64,000 bases of DNA from Hymenobacter lucidus (GCF_020447265.1 NZ_JAJADR010000005.1:310001-374000); one strand, 5' to 3'; positions 47,306-57,026 are shown, numbered from the stretch's first letter. The notes: generated by a model from the letters alone, not told the origin. Translations and numbers: made by a program.

Positions 47306-50300
47306 ATGAGTGCTGCCTATTTATTTGATAACCGCCTGATTGTAAGAACGCCACGCCTGCCCTTTACCGACCGACTCGGCACCGTGGAGCTGGATGAACT
47401 ACTGCAAGACGACTCGTTTCTGGAAGCCCTGTACCTAGCCTCGCCGGTGCTTTACGATGAGTGCCTGAAACACCGGCAGGGCCAGCGCGGTAGCCGCAAG
47501 GAGGTGGAAAAGCTGGCCAAATCGGTGAGCAAGTATTTCCGCCGCATGAGCACGCGCTGCACACCATTCGGCCTGTTTTCGGGCTGCGGCCTCACCGCCT
47601 GGACCGACCAGCCCAGCGCCGTGCGCCTCGATACCCGCCGGCTGCAGCGCCACACCCGCCTGGATATGCTCTACCTCTGCGCCCTGGCCCAGAAGCTGGC
47701 TACCCTGCCCAGCGTCAAGCAAAACCTGCTGTTCTTCCCCAATACCAGCATCTACTCCATCGGCGACGAGCTGCGCTACGTCGAATATATGTACGGCCGC
47801 AGTGGCCGCCAGCATCAGATTAGCTCGGTAATGGCTTCCGAATACCTGCGCGACGTGCTGCAGGCCGCCACGGCCGGCATTACCATCGACCAGATGATAG
47901 GCCGGCTCGTGAGTGAGGAAATTACTGAGGAGGAGGCCCGCGAGTTTATTGAGGCCGTGGTAGCCTCGCAGCTGCTGGTGAACGAGCTGGAGCCCGCCAT
48001 TACGGGCCCGGAGTTTATCTACCAGATTCTCGAAACCCTGGAGCGCCTCAACCAGGTGGAAAACCCCGAACTGACCGCCATTATTCACACGCTGCGCACG
48101 GTGGATAATCTGCTGCTGAGCTTCGACCAGAACCCGCAGAACCAAGCCGCCGACTACCGCCGGCTCATGGGCCTACTCGACGAGCTGGGCGTGGCCTACG
48201 AGGAAGGCAAGCTCTTCCAGACCGACCTGGGCACCACCGTGCAAGGCGGCCTGAACGTGGGCTTCCAGAGCCGCATCAAGCAAGCGCTGGGCATTATGAA
48301 CAAGCTCACGGTGCGCAAGGAAAACGAGCGAATTCAGTCGTTTATCAAACGATTTCGGGCCCGCTACGAAGACAAGGAAATGCCGCTACTGGAGGTAATG
48401 GACACCGAAACTGGCCTGGGCTACCTCGAAAACACGGGTAGCAGCATTTCGCCCCTAGTGGGCAACATTCACGTGGGCGGCAAAGAGCCGGAGCAGAAGT
48501 TTGGCTGGGGCAAGCTCGAAGTATTCCTCAATGACAAGCTGCAGAAAGCCTACGAGCAAAAGGCGCTCAACGTGGATATTTCCGAGGCCGAGCTGGGCAA
48601 CTTCACCGAAAACTGGACCGACCTTCCCCCTTCTCTGTCGGTAATGTTCCGGCTGCTGGACTCGACCACCGACACGCTGTACATGGAAAGCATCGGCGGC
48701 TCCAGCGCGGCCAATCTGCTGGGCCGCTTCGCCCACGCCAACCCCGCCATCAACGAGCTGGTGTGCGACATTACCCGCGCCGAGCAGGAGCAAAACCCCG
48801 AGGTGGTGTATGCCGAAGTGGTGCACCTGCCCGAAAGCCGCATAGGCAACGTGCTGCTGCACCCGGCCTTCCGGGCCTACGAAATTCCCTACCTGGCCAA
48901 GTCGTCGCTGCCCCAGGAGTTTCAGCTGGACGTGCAGGACCTCACTATTTCGGTGAAGGCCGGCCGCGTGGTGCTGCGCTCCAAGCGCCTGAACAAGGAA
49001 ATCATTCCGCGCCTGAGCACGGCCCACAACTACAGCAACAACTCGTTGCCGGTGTACCAGTTTCTGTGCGACCTGCAGCTGCAGGGCAAGCGCCAGTCGC
49101 TGCATTTCAACTGGGGCACGCTGCAGTCGCAGCACCAGTTCTTGCCCCGCGTGACGTGCCACAACACCATTATTCACCTGGCCCGCTGGAGCTTCGGCCA
49201 CAAAAACGTGAAGCCCCTGCTGGGCCTCGAAGGCGAAGCGCTGCAAGCTGGCCTGCAGGCCTTCCGGGAGCAGTGGAACCTGCCCCAGGTGGTAGTGCTG
49301 GCCGATAATGACCACGAGCTGCTGATTGACTTCCACAACGAGTCGATGGTGCAGATCTGGCTCGACTCGGTGAAAAACCGGCCCAACTTCATGCTGCGCG
49401 AGTTTTTACTCAACCAGACGGTGGTCGTCGATGAGCAGCAGGCTTCTTACGTCAACCAGTTTGTGGCCGTGCTCGTGAAGCACGAGCCCTCGTACCAGGC
49501 CGTAGTGCCGGCCAGCCGCCGGCAGCCCCAGGCTCCCGCGCCGGTCACGGCCAGCTTCGCGCCCGGCTCCGAGTGGATTTACTTTAAGCTGTACTGCGGT
49601 ATTAAGTCGGCCGATAAGATTTTGCTTAACGCCATCAAGCCCCTGAGCGAGGAACTGCTGGCCCTGGGCCTGATCGACAAGTGGTTTTTCATCCGCTTCA
49701 CCGACCCCGACTTTCACCTGCGCCTGCGCTTCCACCTCACCGACATCAGCAAAATCGGGGATGCTATGCGCATTATCCACTCGTATCTGCAGCCCTTCCA
49801 GGCCGCCGGCTACCTCTGGAAACAGCAGCTCGACACCTACAACCGGGAGCTGGACCGCTACGGCAGCAACGCCATTGAGCTGGCCGAAACCTTCTTCTAC
49901 CACGACAGCGTGGCCCTGCTCGGCCTGCTCGACCTGACCGAAGGCGACGAGCGCGAAAACGTGAAGTGGCTCTGGGGCCTGCGCGCCGTGGACGAGCTGC
50001 TCGACGGGTTCCGGTATTCGCTGAGCGAAAAAGCCGCCCTGCTGCTGCAGCTGCGCAACTCCTTTGCCACCGAGTTCAGCATGGAAAAGCCGCTCAAGCT
50101 GCAGATGGACTTCAAGTACCGCAGCAACAAGGCTAAAATTGACCAGATTCTGAACCGCGACCAGGACCTGCAGAACGAGCTGTATCCGCTGCTGGAAGTG
50201 CTGGCCCGCAAAGCCGCGCAGGTGCAGCCCGTAGCCGAAGCCCTGCTGGCCCTGCAAGCCCGCCAGGAGCTGGGCCTGAGCGTGGGCAGTCTGCTGAGCA

Positions 50301-50434
50301 GCTACATCCACATGGTGCTGAACCGCATTACGACCTCCAACCCGCGCCTGCACGAGTTGGTGCTCTACGATTTCCTGTCGCGCTATTACCAGTCGGCGCT
50401 GGCCCGGGCCAAGCCCCGGCCGGTGGCAGTCTAA
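47306..50434 (+). CDS. lanB: Lantibiotic dehydratase LanB2
   Basis: 1042 residues. The N-terminal glutamylation domain has STRCTPFGLFSGCG (about 79), RLDMLYLCALAQKL and NLLFFPNTSIYSIG; the C-terminal SpaB_C-type domain has WIYFKLYCGIKSADKI and LIDKWFFIRFTDPDFHLRLR. It aligns along its whole length with LanB1 from this locus, and both should use Glu-tRNA to dehydrate Ser/Thr. It is the first gene of a unit with the C39 exporter (28-bp gap), under a LytTR-type promoter. Most likely acts on the Gly-Gly precursors. Confidence 0.94.
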   Translation: MSAAYLFDNRLIVRTPRLPFTDRLGTVELDELLQDDSFLEALYLASPVLYDECLKHRQGQRGSRKEVEKLAKSVSKYFRRMSTRCTPFGLFSGCGLTAWTDQPSAVRLDTRRLQRHTRLDMLYLCALAQKLATLPSVKQNLLFFPNTSIYSIGDELRYVEYMYGRSGRQHQISSVMASEYLRDVLQAATAGITIDQMIGRLVSEEITEEEAREFIEAVVASQLLVNELEPAITGPEFIYQILETLERLNQVENPELTAIIHTLRTVDNLLLSFDQNPQNQAADYRRLMGLLDELGVAYEEGKLFQTDLGTTVQGGLNVGFQSRIKQALGIMNKLTVRKENERIQSFIKRFRARYEDKEMPLLEVMDTETGLGYLENTGSSISPLVGNIHVGGKEPEQKFGWGKLEVFLNDKLQKAYEQKALNVDISEAELGNFTENWTDLPPSLSVMFRLLDSTTDTLYMESIGGSSAANLLGRFAHANPAINELVCDITRAEQEQNPEVVYAEVVHLPESRIGNVLLHPAFRAYEIPYLAKSSLPQEFQLDVQDLTISVKAGRVVLRSKRLNKEIIPRLSTAHNYSNNSLPVYQFLCDLQLQGKRQSLHFNWGTLQSQHQFLPRVTCHNTIIHLARWSFGHKNVKPLLGLEGEALQAGLQAFREQWNLPQVVVLADNDHELLIDFHNESMVQIWLDSVKNRPNFMLREFLLNQTVVVDEQQASYVNQFVAVLVKHEPSYQAVVPASRRQPQAPAPVTASFAPGSEWIYFKLYCGIKSADKILLNAIKPLSEELLALGLIDKWFFIRFTDPDFHLRLRFHLTDISKIGDAMRIIHSYLQPFQAAGYLWKQQLDTYNRELDRYGSNAIELAETFFYHDSVALLGLLDLTEGDERENVKWLWGLRAVDELLDGFRYSLSEKAALLLQLRNSFATEFSMEKPLKLQMDFKYRSNKAKIDQILNRDQDLQNELYPLLEVLARKAAQVQPVAEALLALQARQELGLSVGSLLSSYIHMVLNRITTSNPRLHELVLYDFLSRYYQSALARAKPRPVAV

Positions 50435-50462
50435 TTATTCCTTATCACTTAGGCGAATTGCT

Positions 50463-52643
50463 ATGTTTACGACCTTCCCCCATTATCAGCAATACGACGA
50501 AATGGATTGCGGGCCTACCTGCCTGCGCATCATCAGCAAGTACTACGGCAAGCTGCTTTCGCTCGATTATCTCCGTAAGCTCTCCAACACCACCCGGGCC
50601 GGCTCCAGCCTGTTGGGCATCAGTGAGGCGGCCGGCAAAGTGGGCTTCCAGACCCAGGGGGCGCGCCTGTGCTTCGACGATCTGCAGGCCGAAGCGCCCT
50701 TCCCGTGCATTGCCTACTGGAATCAGCGCCACTTCGTCATTGTCTACAAAATCAAGCGCGGCAAAGTCTACGTCTCCGACCCCGCCCACGGCCTGATAAC
50801 CTACACCAAGGAGGAATTCCTGAAAAGCTGGGCCGTAGCCGGCGAGGAAGGCATCGTGCTGACCCTGGACACGACGCCCGAGTTTGAGCAGATTGAGTCG
50901 GAAGCCGGCACGATGTCGGAGGGTATGCAGTTCATCTACAAGTACTTGCTCAAGTACAAGACCCTGATGCTGCAGCTCATCGTGGGCCTGGTGGCGGGCA
51001 GCCTGCTGCAGCTCGTGTTTCCCTTCCTCACCCAGAGCCTGGTCGACGTGGGTATTCAGCAGAACAACCTGGGCTTTATTCACCTGATACTGGTAGCTCA
51101 GCTGCTGCTCTTTCTGGGCAAAACCAGCGCCGAGGTGCTCAGGGGCTACATTCTAATGCACCTGAGCAGCCGCATCAACATCAACCTGCTCTCCGACTTT
51201 TTCATTAAGCTGATGAAGCTGCCGCTGGGGTATTTTGACATCAAGATGACCGGCGACATTCTGCAGCGCATCAACGACCACCAGCGCGTGGAGCTGTTCC
51301 TGACCTCGGGTACGCTGAACGTCATTTTCTCCTTTGTGAGCCTGGTGATTTTCGGCGTGGTGCTGGCCATCTACAGCCCGGTTATCTTCCTGGTGTTTGC
51401 CGTCTTCAGCGCGGCCTACTTCATCTGGATTCAGTTTTTCTTGGCCAAGCGTGCCAAGCTCGACTACAAGCGCTTCAGCCAGCTGGCCCAGAACCACGAG
51501 AAAAACCTGGAGTTGATTCACGGCATGCAGGAAATCAAGCTCCACAACGCCGAGCAGAAAAAGCGCTGGCAGTGGGAGCTGCTGCAGGTGAAACTGTTTC
51601 AGACCAACCTGGGCAGCCTCAAGCTCAGCCAGGTACAAACCGGCGGGGCCTCGCTCATCAACGAGCTCAAGAACATTCTCATCTCGTTTCTGGCGGCCCG
51701 CCTCGTGCTCGACGGCCAGATTTCGCTGGGCGTGATGCTGTCCATTTCCTACATCATCGGTCAGCTCAACTCGCCCATTCTGCAGGTCGTCGAGTTTATC
51801 AAATCGTGGCAGGATGCGCGCCTGAGCATTGCCCGCATCAACGAGATTCACAGCAAGGACGACGAGGAAACCGTAGCGGAGGTAGAGTCGCAGGAGGCCA
51901 TTGCGGCCGGCGACATTGCCATCCAGGAGCTCTCGTTCAAGTACGACAGCAGCGCCACCCTGTCCCTGCGCGACATCAACCTGGTGATTCCGCACCAGAA
52001 GGTGACGGCCATTGTGGGAGCCAGCGGCAGCGGCAAAACCACGCTGCTCAAGCTCCTGCTGCGCTTTTACGAGCCCGTGAAAGGCGGCATCTCGGTGGCT
52101 GGCCGCGCCCTGACGGGCCTGAGCCACCGCGGCTGGCGCGACAAGTGCGGGGCCGTGATGCAGGAAGGCTACATCTTCAACGACACCATCCTGAACAACA
52201 TCGCCGTGGGCGAGGAGGAAATCGACCCGGAGCGGGTAAAGCACGCGGTGCACATTGCCAACATTCAGGAGTACATCGACACGCTGCCGCTGCGCTACAA
52301 CACCAAGATCGGGCAGAACGGCATGGGCTTGAGTACGGGCCAGAAGCAGCGCATCCTCATTGCGCGGGCCGTGTACAAAAACCCGGAGTTCCTGTTTTTC
52401 GACGAAGCCACCAGCGCCCTCGACGCCAAGAATGAGCGCATCATCAGCGAAAACCTGAGCAGCTTCTTCGCCCAGAAAACGGTGGTCGTCATTGCCCACC
52501 GCCTGAGCACAGTACGCAACGCCGACCAGATCATTGTGCTGGAAAAAGGCCAGATCGTAGAAACCGGCAACCATACCTCCCTCATTCAGGAGCGCGGCAT
52601 CTATTTCAACCTGGTAAAAAACCAACTGGAGCTGGGCGACTAG
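50463..52643 (+). CDS. C39-peptidase ABC exporter for Gly-Gly peptides
   Basis: 726 residues. The C39 peptidase domain (1-130) has DCGPTC with catalytic Cys16 (next to Asp15), His90 in RHFVIVY, and Asp106 in YVSDPAHG. A six-helix ABC membrane domain spans about 155-440. The ATPase domain has Walker A GASGSGKTTLLKLL near 518, signature LSTGQKQRILIARAV near 622, Walker B LFFDEATSALD, and a switch His in VIAHRLSTVRNA. It would cut leaders after Gly-Gly and export the core. It fits the eight B precursors; the A precursors lack Gly-Gly, so their export route is open. Confidence 0.95.
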   Translation: MFTTFPHYQQYDEMDCGPTCLRIISKYYGKLLSLDYLRKLSNTTRAGSSLLGISEAAGKVGFQTQGARLCFDDLQAEAPFPCIAYWNQRHFVIVYKIKRGKVYVSDPAHGLITYTKEEFLKSWAVAGEEGIVLTLDTTPEFEQIESEAGTMSEGMQFIYKYLLKYKTLMLQLIVGLVAGSLLQLVFPFLTQSLVDVGIQQNNLGFIHLILVAQLLLFLGKTSAEVLRGYILMHLSSRININLLSDFFIKLMKLPLGYFDIKMTGDILQRINDHQRVELFLTSGTLNVIFSFVSLVIFGVVLAIYSPVIFLVFAVFSAAYFIWIQFFLAKRAKLDYKRFSQLAQNHEKNLELIHGMQEIKLHNAEQKKRWQWELLQVKLFQTNLGSLKLSQVQTGGASLINELKNILISFLAARLVLDGQISLGVMLSISYIIGQLNSPILQVVEFIKSWQDARLSIARINEIHSKDDEETVAEVESQEAIAAGDIAIQELSFKYDSSATLSLRDINLVIPHQKVTAIVGASGSGKTTLLKLLLRFYEPVKGGISVAGRALTGLSHRGWRDKCGAVMQEGYIFNDTILNNIAVGEEEIDPERVKHAVHIANIQEYIDTLPLRYNTKIGQNGMGLSTGQKQRILIARAVYKNPEFLFFDEATSALDAKNERIISENLSSFFAQKTVVVIAHRLSTVRNADQIIVLEKGQIVETGNHTSLIQERGIYFNLVKNQLELGD

Positions 52644-52670
52644 TGCCCCGCACCGCTACCGAAAAGAACG

Positions 52671-52770
52671 TCATTCCGAGTGCAGCGTAGCGGAGCCGAG
52701 GAATCTCACGTGCAGTGGTAATCGATGCCATTACAACTTTAGCACGCGAGATTCCTCGCAGGCTCGGAAT
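52671..52770. repeat. REP-like inverted repeat inside the lanthipeptide operon
   Basis: Outer arms ATTCCGAG (52673-52680) and CTCGGAAT (52763-52770), inner arms CGAGGAATCTC (52697-52707) and GAGATTCCTCG (52748-52758). The left end, GTCATTCCGAGTGCAGCG, matches the element at 12818. It lies between the exporter gene and the HlyD-like gene and may weaken or end transcription there. Confidence 0.75.
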
Positions 52771-52835
52771 AGCGCTTTACTTATCAGCTGCTCGTTCAGC
52801 CTTTCTTGTTGCTTACACTTTAATCTTCTATCGTT

Positions 52836-53333
52836 ATGCCCATTACCAAAACCCTACCCGGCGCGCCGGTGCTGAGCCAGGAAGTGAAGCTCATTCTGGA
52901 TACGCCCCCGGTGTGGCTGGTGCGCTGGGGCAATGTGCTGCTACTGGCAGCCATCGTAGCCATTCTCGCTTCGGCCAGCTTTTTCCGCTACCCTACTACG
53001 CTCAGCGGCAAAGCCGTGCTGGCTCCTCAGGGCCCAACCATCGTCACGCTGTCGGCGGTGGCGGCCCGCAGTGTGCAGCCCGGCCAGAAAGTCATTATCA
53101 GCCTGAATAACTTTCCGAGCGACGAATACGGCACGCTCACCGGTGTAGTGGCTACGGCTCCGGTAGCCGCTGGCCCGCAGCAAGCCTCCGTGCGGGTGTA
53201 TATGACGGCCGGCTACACCACTACCTACCACAAGATTCTGGCGATTCGGGGCAGCAGTGAAGGTGCGGCCCGCATCATCACGGCCGATAAGCGCCTGCTC
53301 GACCGGCTGCTGGACCGTGTAAAATCTATCTGA
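52836..53333 (+). CDS. Short HlyD-like membrane-fusion protein
   Basis: 165 residues. One N-terminal membrane helix (VLLLAAIVAILASASFF, about 34-50) is followed by RYPTTLSGKAVLAPQGPTIV, SVQPGQKVIISLNNFPSDEYGTLTGVV and an end resembling the beta-barrel of HlyD adaptors. Normal HlyD/MFP proteins have about 400 residues with a long coiled-coil hairpin; that hairpin and the lipoyl halves are absent here. It may be a reduced adaptor for the C39 exporter or an inner part of it. Last gene of the lanthipeptide locus. Confidence 0.78.
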   Translation: MPITKTLPGAPVLSQEVKLILDTPPVWLVRWGNVLLLAAIVAILASASFFRYPTTLSGKAVLAPQGPTIVTLSAVAARSVQPGQKVIISLNNFPSDEYGTLTGVVATAPVAAGPQQASVRVYMTAGYTTTYHKILAIRGSSEGAARIITADKRLLDRLLDRVKSI

Positions 53334-53353
53334 TCCTTCGTGTAGCACTTACC

Positions 53354-53392
53354 GCAAGAGGCGGCCCGGAACCTTCCGGGCCGCCTCTTTGC
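53354..53392 (+). terminator. Strong terminator at the end of the lanthipeptide locus
   Basis: Perfect 16-bp arms AAGAGGCGGCCCGGAA and complement, 22 bp after the HlyD-like stop. Confidence 0.85.
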
Positions 53393-53548
53393 GTTGGGTG
53401 GGTAGCAGCCACGGCGGGTAGCAGCAGCGCAGCAGCCACCGGGCCGCGAGGGAAAAACGGGCACCGCGTTGGAAGCCAGCAAAACCCATCGGACCTTGCG
53501 ACTTTTTCTGCTTTACCCGGGCCGGCTCACGGCGGGTTTTCCTCAGCT

Positions 53549-54103
53549 ATGGTGCATCTCATTGGAATTTCGGGCCGCCGGGGTAGCGGCAAAGACACCG
53601 TGGCGCGGCTGCTGCAACAGCTCCAGCCCGAGCGTAACTGGCAGATTATGTCTTTCGGCGACGCCATCAAGGCCGTGTGTGCCACCTTGGCCGGCGAAAG
53701 TACCGCGCCCTACTACACCCAAACCGGCAAGACCGAGCTGCTGAATGACTTTGGCCGCACCCGGGGCGAGATGCTCCAGCAGGTGGGCGCCGCGCTCCGG
53801 GCCTGGGACTACGAAATCTGGGTGAAGGCCTTCTTTGCCCGCCTGCCCCCCGACCGGTTTATCATCGTGCCCGACGTGCGCTTTCCCAACGAGGCCCAGC
53901 CCATTCTGGACCGGGGCGGCCTGATGCTGCGCGTGGAAGGCGACCCGCTGAAGCAGCAGGGCGACGGCACCCGCGACGACAATCACCCCAGCGAAACGGT
54001 GATGGATACGTACGCGCAATTTGCCGCCGTGCTGCCCAACGTGGGCTCCCGCGAGGCGCTGCGTCGCCAAGTAGAGCAGCAGGTGCTGCCGCTGCTGTCG
54101 TAA
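53549..54103 (+). CDS. dNMP kinase-like P-loop protein
   Basis: 184 residues. Walker A GRRGSGKDTVARLL is near residue 9. FIIVPDVRFPNEAQPILDRG and RVEGDPLKQQGDGTRDDNHPSE match the deoxynucleoside-monophosphate-kinase fold known from phage T4 gp1 and widespread bacterial relatives. It would phosphorylate dNMPs with ATP in the cytoplasm. Such genes can come from phages, but there are no other phage genes here. The DUF3592-like gene starts 13 bp downstream. Confidence 0.82.
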   Translation: MVHLIGISGRRGSGKDTVARLLQQLQPERNWQIMSFGDAIKAVCATLAGESTAPYYTQTGKTELLNDFGRTRGEMLQQVGAALRAWDYEIWVKAFFARLPPDRFIIVPDVRFPNEAQPILDRGGLMLRVEGDPLKQQGDGTRDDNHPSETVMDTYAQFAAVLPNVGSREALRRQVEQQVLPLLS

Positions 54104-54116
54104 GTCAGGCCACGCT

Positions 54117-54548
54117 ATGAGTTGGCAGAATGGCTTCACCCGGGCAGTTGGGCGCTGGCTGCTGCGCCCCCTGTGCTTGCTGTGCATAGTACTCGTCTTG
54201 TGGAATGCCGGGAAGCGGTGGCGCATGCTGCATGGCACGCCGGCCGCGGCCGTGGTGCATCAGCGGCTGGGCAAAGAGGGCTCCGGGAGCAGTGGCGTTT
54301 ATACGCTGGTGGTACGCTACAGCCCGCCCCAGCAACATCAGCAGTTTGCCCAAGTCTCAACGGACCGAAGCACTTCCGACAGTCTGCCTCCTGGTACCCC
54401 CGTGCAGGTGTGCTACCGTAGCACCGACCCTGCTAACGCGCTATTGAGTACCGAACAAAGCTACAGCTGGCAGCTGATGGGCATCACCCTCGTTTGCCTG
54501 GTGGTATTCTTCAGCACTGGCAATGTCTCCGGGGTCAAACGAAGCTAG
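54117..54548 (+). CDS. DUF3592-like membrane protein
   Basis: 143 residues with two membrane helices (LLRPLCLLCIVLVLWNAGKR, about 15-33, and LMGITLVCLVVFFSTG, about 120-135) enclosing a beta-rich domain of about 80 residues (YTLVVRYSPPQQHQQF, SLPPGTPVQVCYRSTDPANA). This TM-beta-TM layout and the V-x-V-x-Y-x-P-x-x-P-x-x-A pattern fit DUF3592. Function unknown. Starts 13 bp after the kinase gene, so probably co-transcribed. Confidence 0.75.
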   Translation: MSWQNGFTRAVGRWLLRPLCLLCIVLVLWNAGKRWRMLHGTPAAAVVHQRLGKEGSGSSGVYTLVVRYSPPQQHQQFAQVSTDRSTSDSLPPGTPVQVCYRSTDPANALLSTEQSYSWQLMGITLVCLVVFFSTGNVSGVKRS

Positions 54549-54597
54549 GCGCTCCGGAATAGCTGACTATTCTTTTGCCGGCACAACTCCCTAGCAC

Positions 54598-54635
54598 AAA
54601 AAAGGCCAGTCTGCGTGGGCAGACTGGCCTTTTTT
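54598..54635. terminator. Bidirectional terminator
   Basis: Perfect 17-bp stem AAAAAAGGCCAGTCTGC with a 4-nt loop, A and T tracts on both sides; between convergent genes. Confidence 0.93.
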
Positions 54636-54664
54636 ACAACAAGAAGCTGACTAAATCCGGCGGG

Positions 54665-56755
54665 CTAGTGCAGCACCTGCACCCGCTTGTGAAAGGTTTG
54701 CCCATTCACCGAGCAAGAGAGGGAGTATACGCCGGCCGGCAACTCGTGCGTGTCAATCTGCACCTTGGGGGCCGGGCTGCTGCCCTGCGCCAGCACGCGG
54801 CCCAGGTTGTCGCGCAGGGTATAGGTCAGCACCAGAGGCTTATCCGAGTCGGCTTTTTTCAGCAGCGCGGCGGGGGCTACTATTACCTCGAAGCTGGTAT
54901 TGCTGGGGTTGGGGAATACTTCCAGCTCGTCGCTGCTGCCGGCCAGGGCGTTGCCGGCTTGCTGCTTGCTGCTGCGCCAGCTCTGCCCGTCGCCGCCGGT
55001 GTAGGGCGCGGTGCGGTAGCCGCGGTAGATGGTCGAGGACAGGCCGCAGGCGTTGGTGACGGTGCACGAGAGCTCAAAGTACTGGTCGTAGCCCCAGGGT
55101 GCTTCCACGTAAATCGACGAGGTATTACCTAGTATGCCGTTGGCCCCGCTCAGCGTCCACTGATACGATACGGCGCCTTCCAGCTCGGGGCGCGACACGC
55201 CGGCGGCCATTTCGAAGCCGCTGCCCTGCGGAATATAGTATTCACCCGGCCCCCGCTCGAAAGTGGCCGAGGGGCCACCCACCCACACTTGCCGCGTGAG
55301 CGTGACAGGGCTGGAAAAGCAGCCATAGGTGCTAGTGTAGCTGGCTTTCACGGTCAGAATGCCATTGTAGCCCGCCGCGGGCGTCACGTTGTAATAGGCT
55401 TTGCTCCACGAAGCACCCTGGGCCGTGCCCGTGCCCGCCTCAGCCGGCTCTATCGACCAGGTGATGCCGCCATTGGTTGCGAAGGGGTCGGCAGTGGGCA
55501 CATCAAACGTCAGGTTGCCATTGGCGCAGAGCAGCGTGCCGGAGTTGCCGATTTTCTGATTTTTCAGGTCCGCAATAATACCGGCATCGAGGGCAAACCA
55601 CTGGAACAGCGTAGCTACCGACCGAATGGCAAAATTGAAGTTGACATTGGCAATCTGGGCCGTGTTGATGGTGTTGGGCGAAGTCCAGTTGAAGGAGTTG
55701 TACACGGCATTGATGTGGGCGTTGGAGCCCTGCGACAGGTTGGCGTCGCCGTAGCCGAACGACTGGTAGCCGCCCCGGTGGAAAGCGCCCATATCGGCAT
55801 AGTTCACCCCGCTGGGAAAGAAATCGGCCAGCTGGTTGACCGTGTAGAACAGGTACTTGGCTCGTTCCCGGTCATTGGGCAGGCAATAGATGTCCGAAAG
55901 GATGCCCCCCTGTTGGGCCGCCGTGGCCGCCGACCAGCTGTAGGCGGGGTAGTTTCCACCTGGGTCACTTTCGCACACGTTCAGGTTGTTGTTCGACGCG
56001 TAAGTGTTGCCCATGTCGTTTTCGTAGTGGTCGGGCAGGTTGGCCGGGCAGGGGTGCAGGTGCGAATGGGTGTGGGCCGGCACGCTCATGTCGCCGAGCA
56101 GGTGCGCTACGCGTCCCAGCAGCTGCAGAGCCACGGGCCGGCCGAAGCTTTGGTTAAACTGCGGCCAGTGATAGTAGTTGGTACGGCCACTGCCATCGGT
56201 ATTGCTGATGCCTTCCAGGAAATAGTTTCCCTTGTAGAGCTCGGGCAAGGAAGTATACGTGATGATATAGTTGCGCACGGTGCCGGAGCCAGGCATTATA
56301 AACGGGATGGTGACGTCGTGGGCGCCGTTGCGGTCCTGGCAGAACAGATACACGCGGGCTTTTTCCCAGGCGTTGGGCGCCTTCGAGCTGCCCGTAATGT
56401 TGAGCGGCATCGACTCGTAATTTTCATTGGAATTGTCGGCATCCCAGAAGTGGGTGATGGAGGGCGTCAGGTTATTTGCGCCCAGCTTGTAGCCATACAC
56501 CGGGTCTTCGGAGTCTTCGCGCCAGGCACCAATGCCGATGGGGTAGCTGTTGTTGAAGGGCTGGCTGTCACTGCCTTTGCCGTGGAAGTTCAGCCCAATG
56601 GCATCACGCAAGGCAGGAATAGCGCCAATCTGCTGCTCCAGATACAGATACGACTGTTTCACCATATACTGGTGCACCCACTCTTTGTGGGCAAATGCGG
56701 GCCGCTGGCTGAACCACAGGCCCAGAAACATTGTCAGAGATAGAAGTTTTTTCAT
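54665..56755 (-). CDS. T9SS type A exoprotein with zinc phospholipase C-like domain
   Basis: 696 residues from the ATG at 56755 (signal peptide MKKLLSLTMFLGLWFSQRPA, then AFAHKEWVHQYMVKQ). A His right after the cleavage site, HLLGDMSVPAHTHSHLHP (HxxxDxxxPxH) and DHYENDMGN resemble the metal-binding pattern of zinc-dependent phospholipase C and S1/P1 nuclease-type helical proteins. The middle holds two or three Ig/PKD-like modules (about 390-600). The end is a T9SS type A sorting domain: LEVFPNPSNTSFEVIV, GVYSLSCSVNG. A secreted lipase or nuclease-like enzyme is the best reading; the substrate is not shown. Confidence 0.78.
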   Translation of the reverse strand: MKKLLSLTMFLGLWFSQRPAFAHKEWVHQYMVKQSYLYLEQQIGAIPALRDAIGLNFHGKGSDSQPFNNSYPIGIGAWREDSEDPVYGYKLGANNLTPSITHFWDADNSNENYESMPLNITGSSKAPNAWEKARVYLFCQDRNGAHDVTIPFIMPGSGTVRNYIITYTSLPELYKGNYFLEGISNTDGSGRTNYYHWPQFNQSFGRPVALQLLGRVAHLLGDMSVPAHTHSHLHPCPANLPDHYENDMGNTYASNNNLNVCESDPGGNYPAYSWSAATAAQQGGILSDIYCLPNDRERAKYLFYTVNQLADFFPSGVNYADMGAFHRGGYQSFGYGDANLSQGSNAHINAVYNSFNWTSPNTINTAQIANVNFNFAIRSVATLFQWFALDAGIIADLKNQKIGNSGTLLCANGNLTFDVPTADPFATNGGITWSIEPAEAGTGTAQGASWSKAYYNVTPAAGYNGILTVKASYTSTYGCFSSPVTLTRQVWVGGPSATFERGPGEYYIPQGSGFEMAAGVSRPELEGAVSYQWTLSGANGILGNTSSIYVEAPWGYDQYFELSCTVTNACGLSSTIYRGYRTAPYTGGDGQSWRSSKQQAGNALAGSSDELEVFPNPSNTSFEVIVAPAALLKKADSDKPLVLTYTLRDNLGRVLAQGSSPAPKVQIDTHELPAGVYSLSCSVNGQTFHKRVQVLH

Positions 56756-57026
56756 GAGAAATAGAATATAGAATGAGGAAGATGAATGACTCGCAATAGC
56801 CGGGGCAGCGCCTGCACCGCTCAGGGCGCCGTAGCTTACTTTCCGAAAGGTGGTTAAGGCCTTGCACCGCGCTAATTTTATTACACCAATGCCCACATTC
56901 ACAGGATCAAGCAGCCAGTAGCGGCCATTCACAAAGTTGGAAGGCTCCCTAACGCCTGTCGGCTGCCGTTCCGGATTTTGGCAGGCGGCTAAACGCTTGC
57001 ACGGTAGCATTCCCAAATCTGGGCGG

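Noticed and set aside
55289..56743. 484-codon plus-strand frame opposite the PLC-like exoprotein
   Set aside because: Antisense shadow; no start context or domain.
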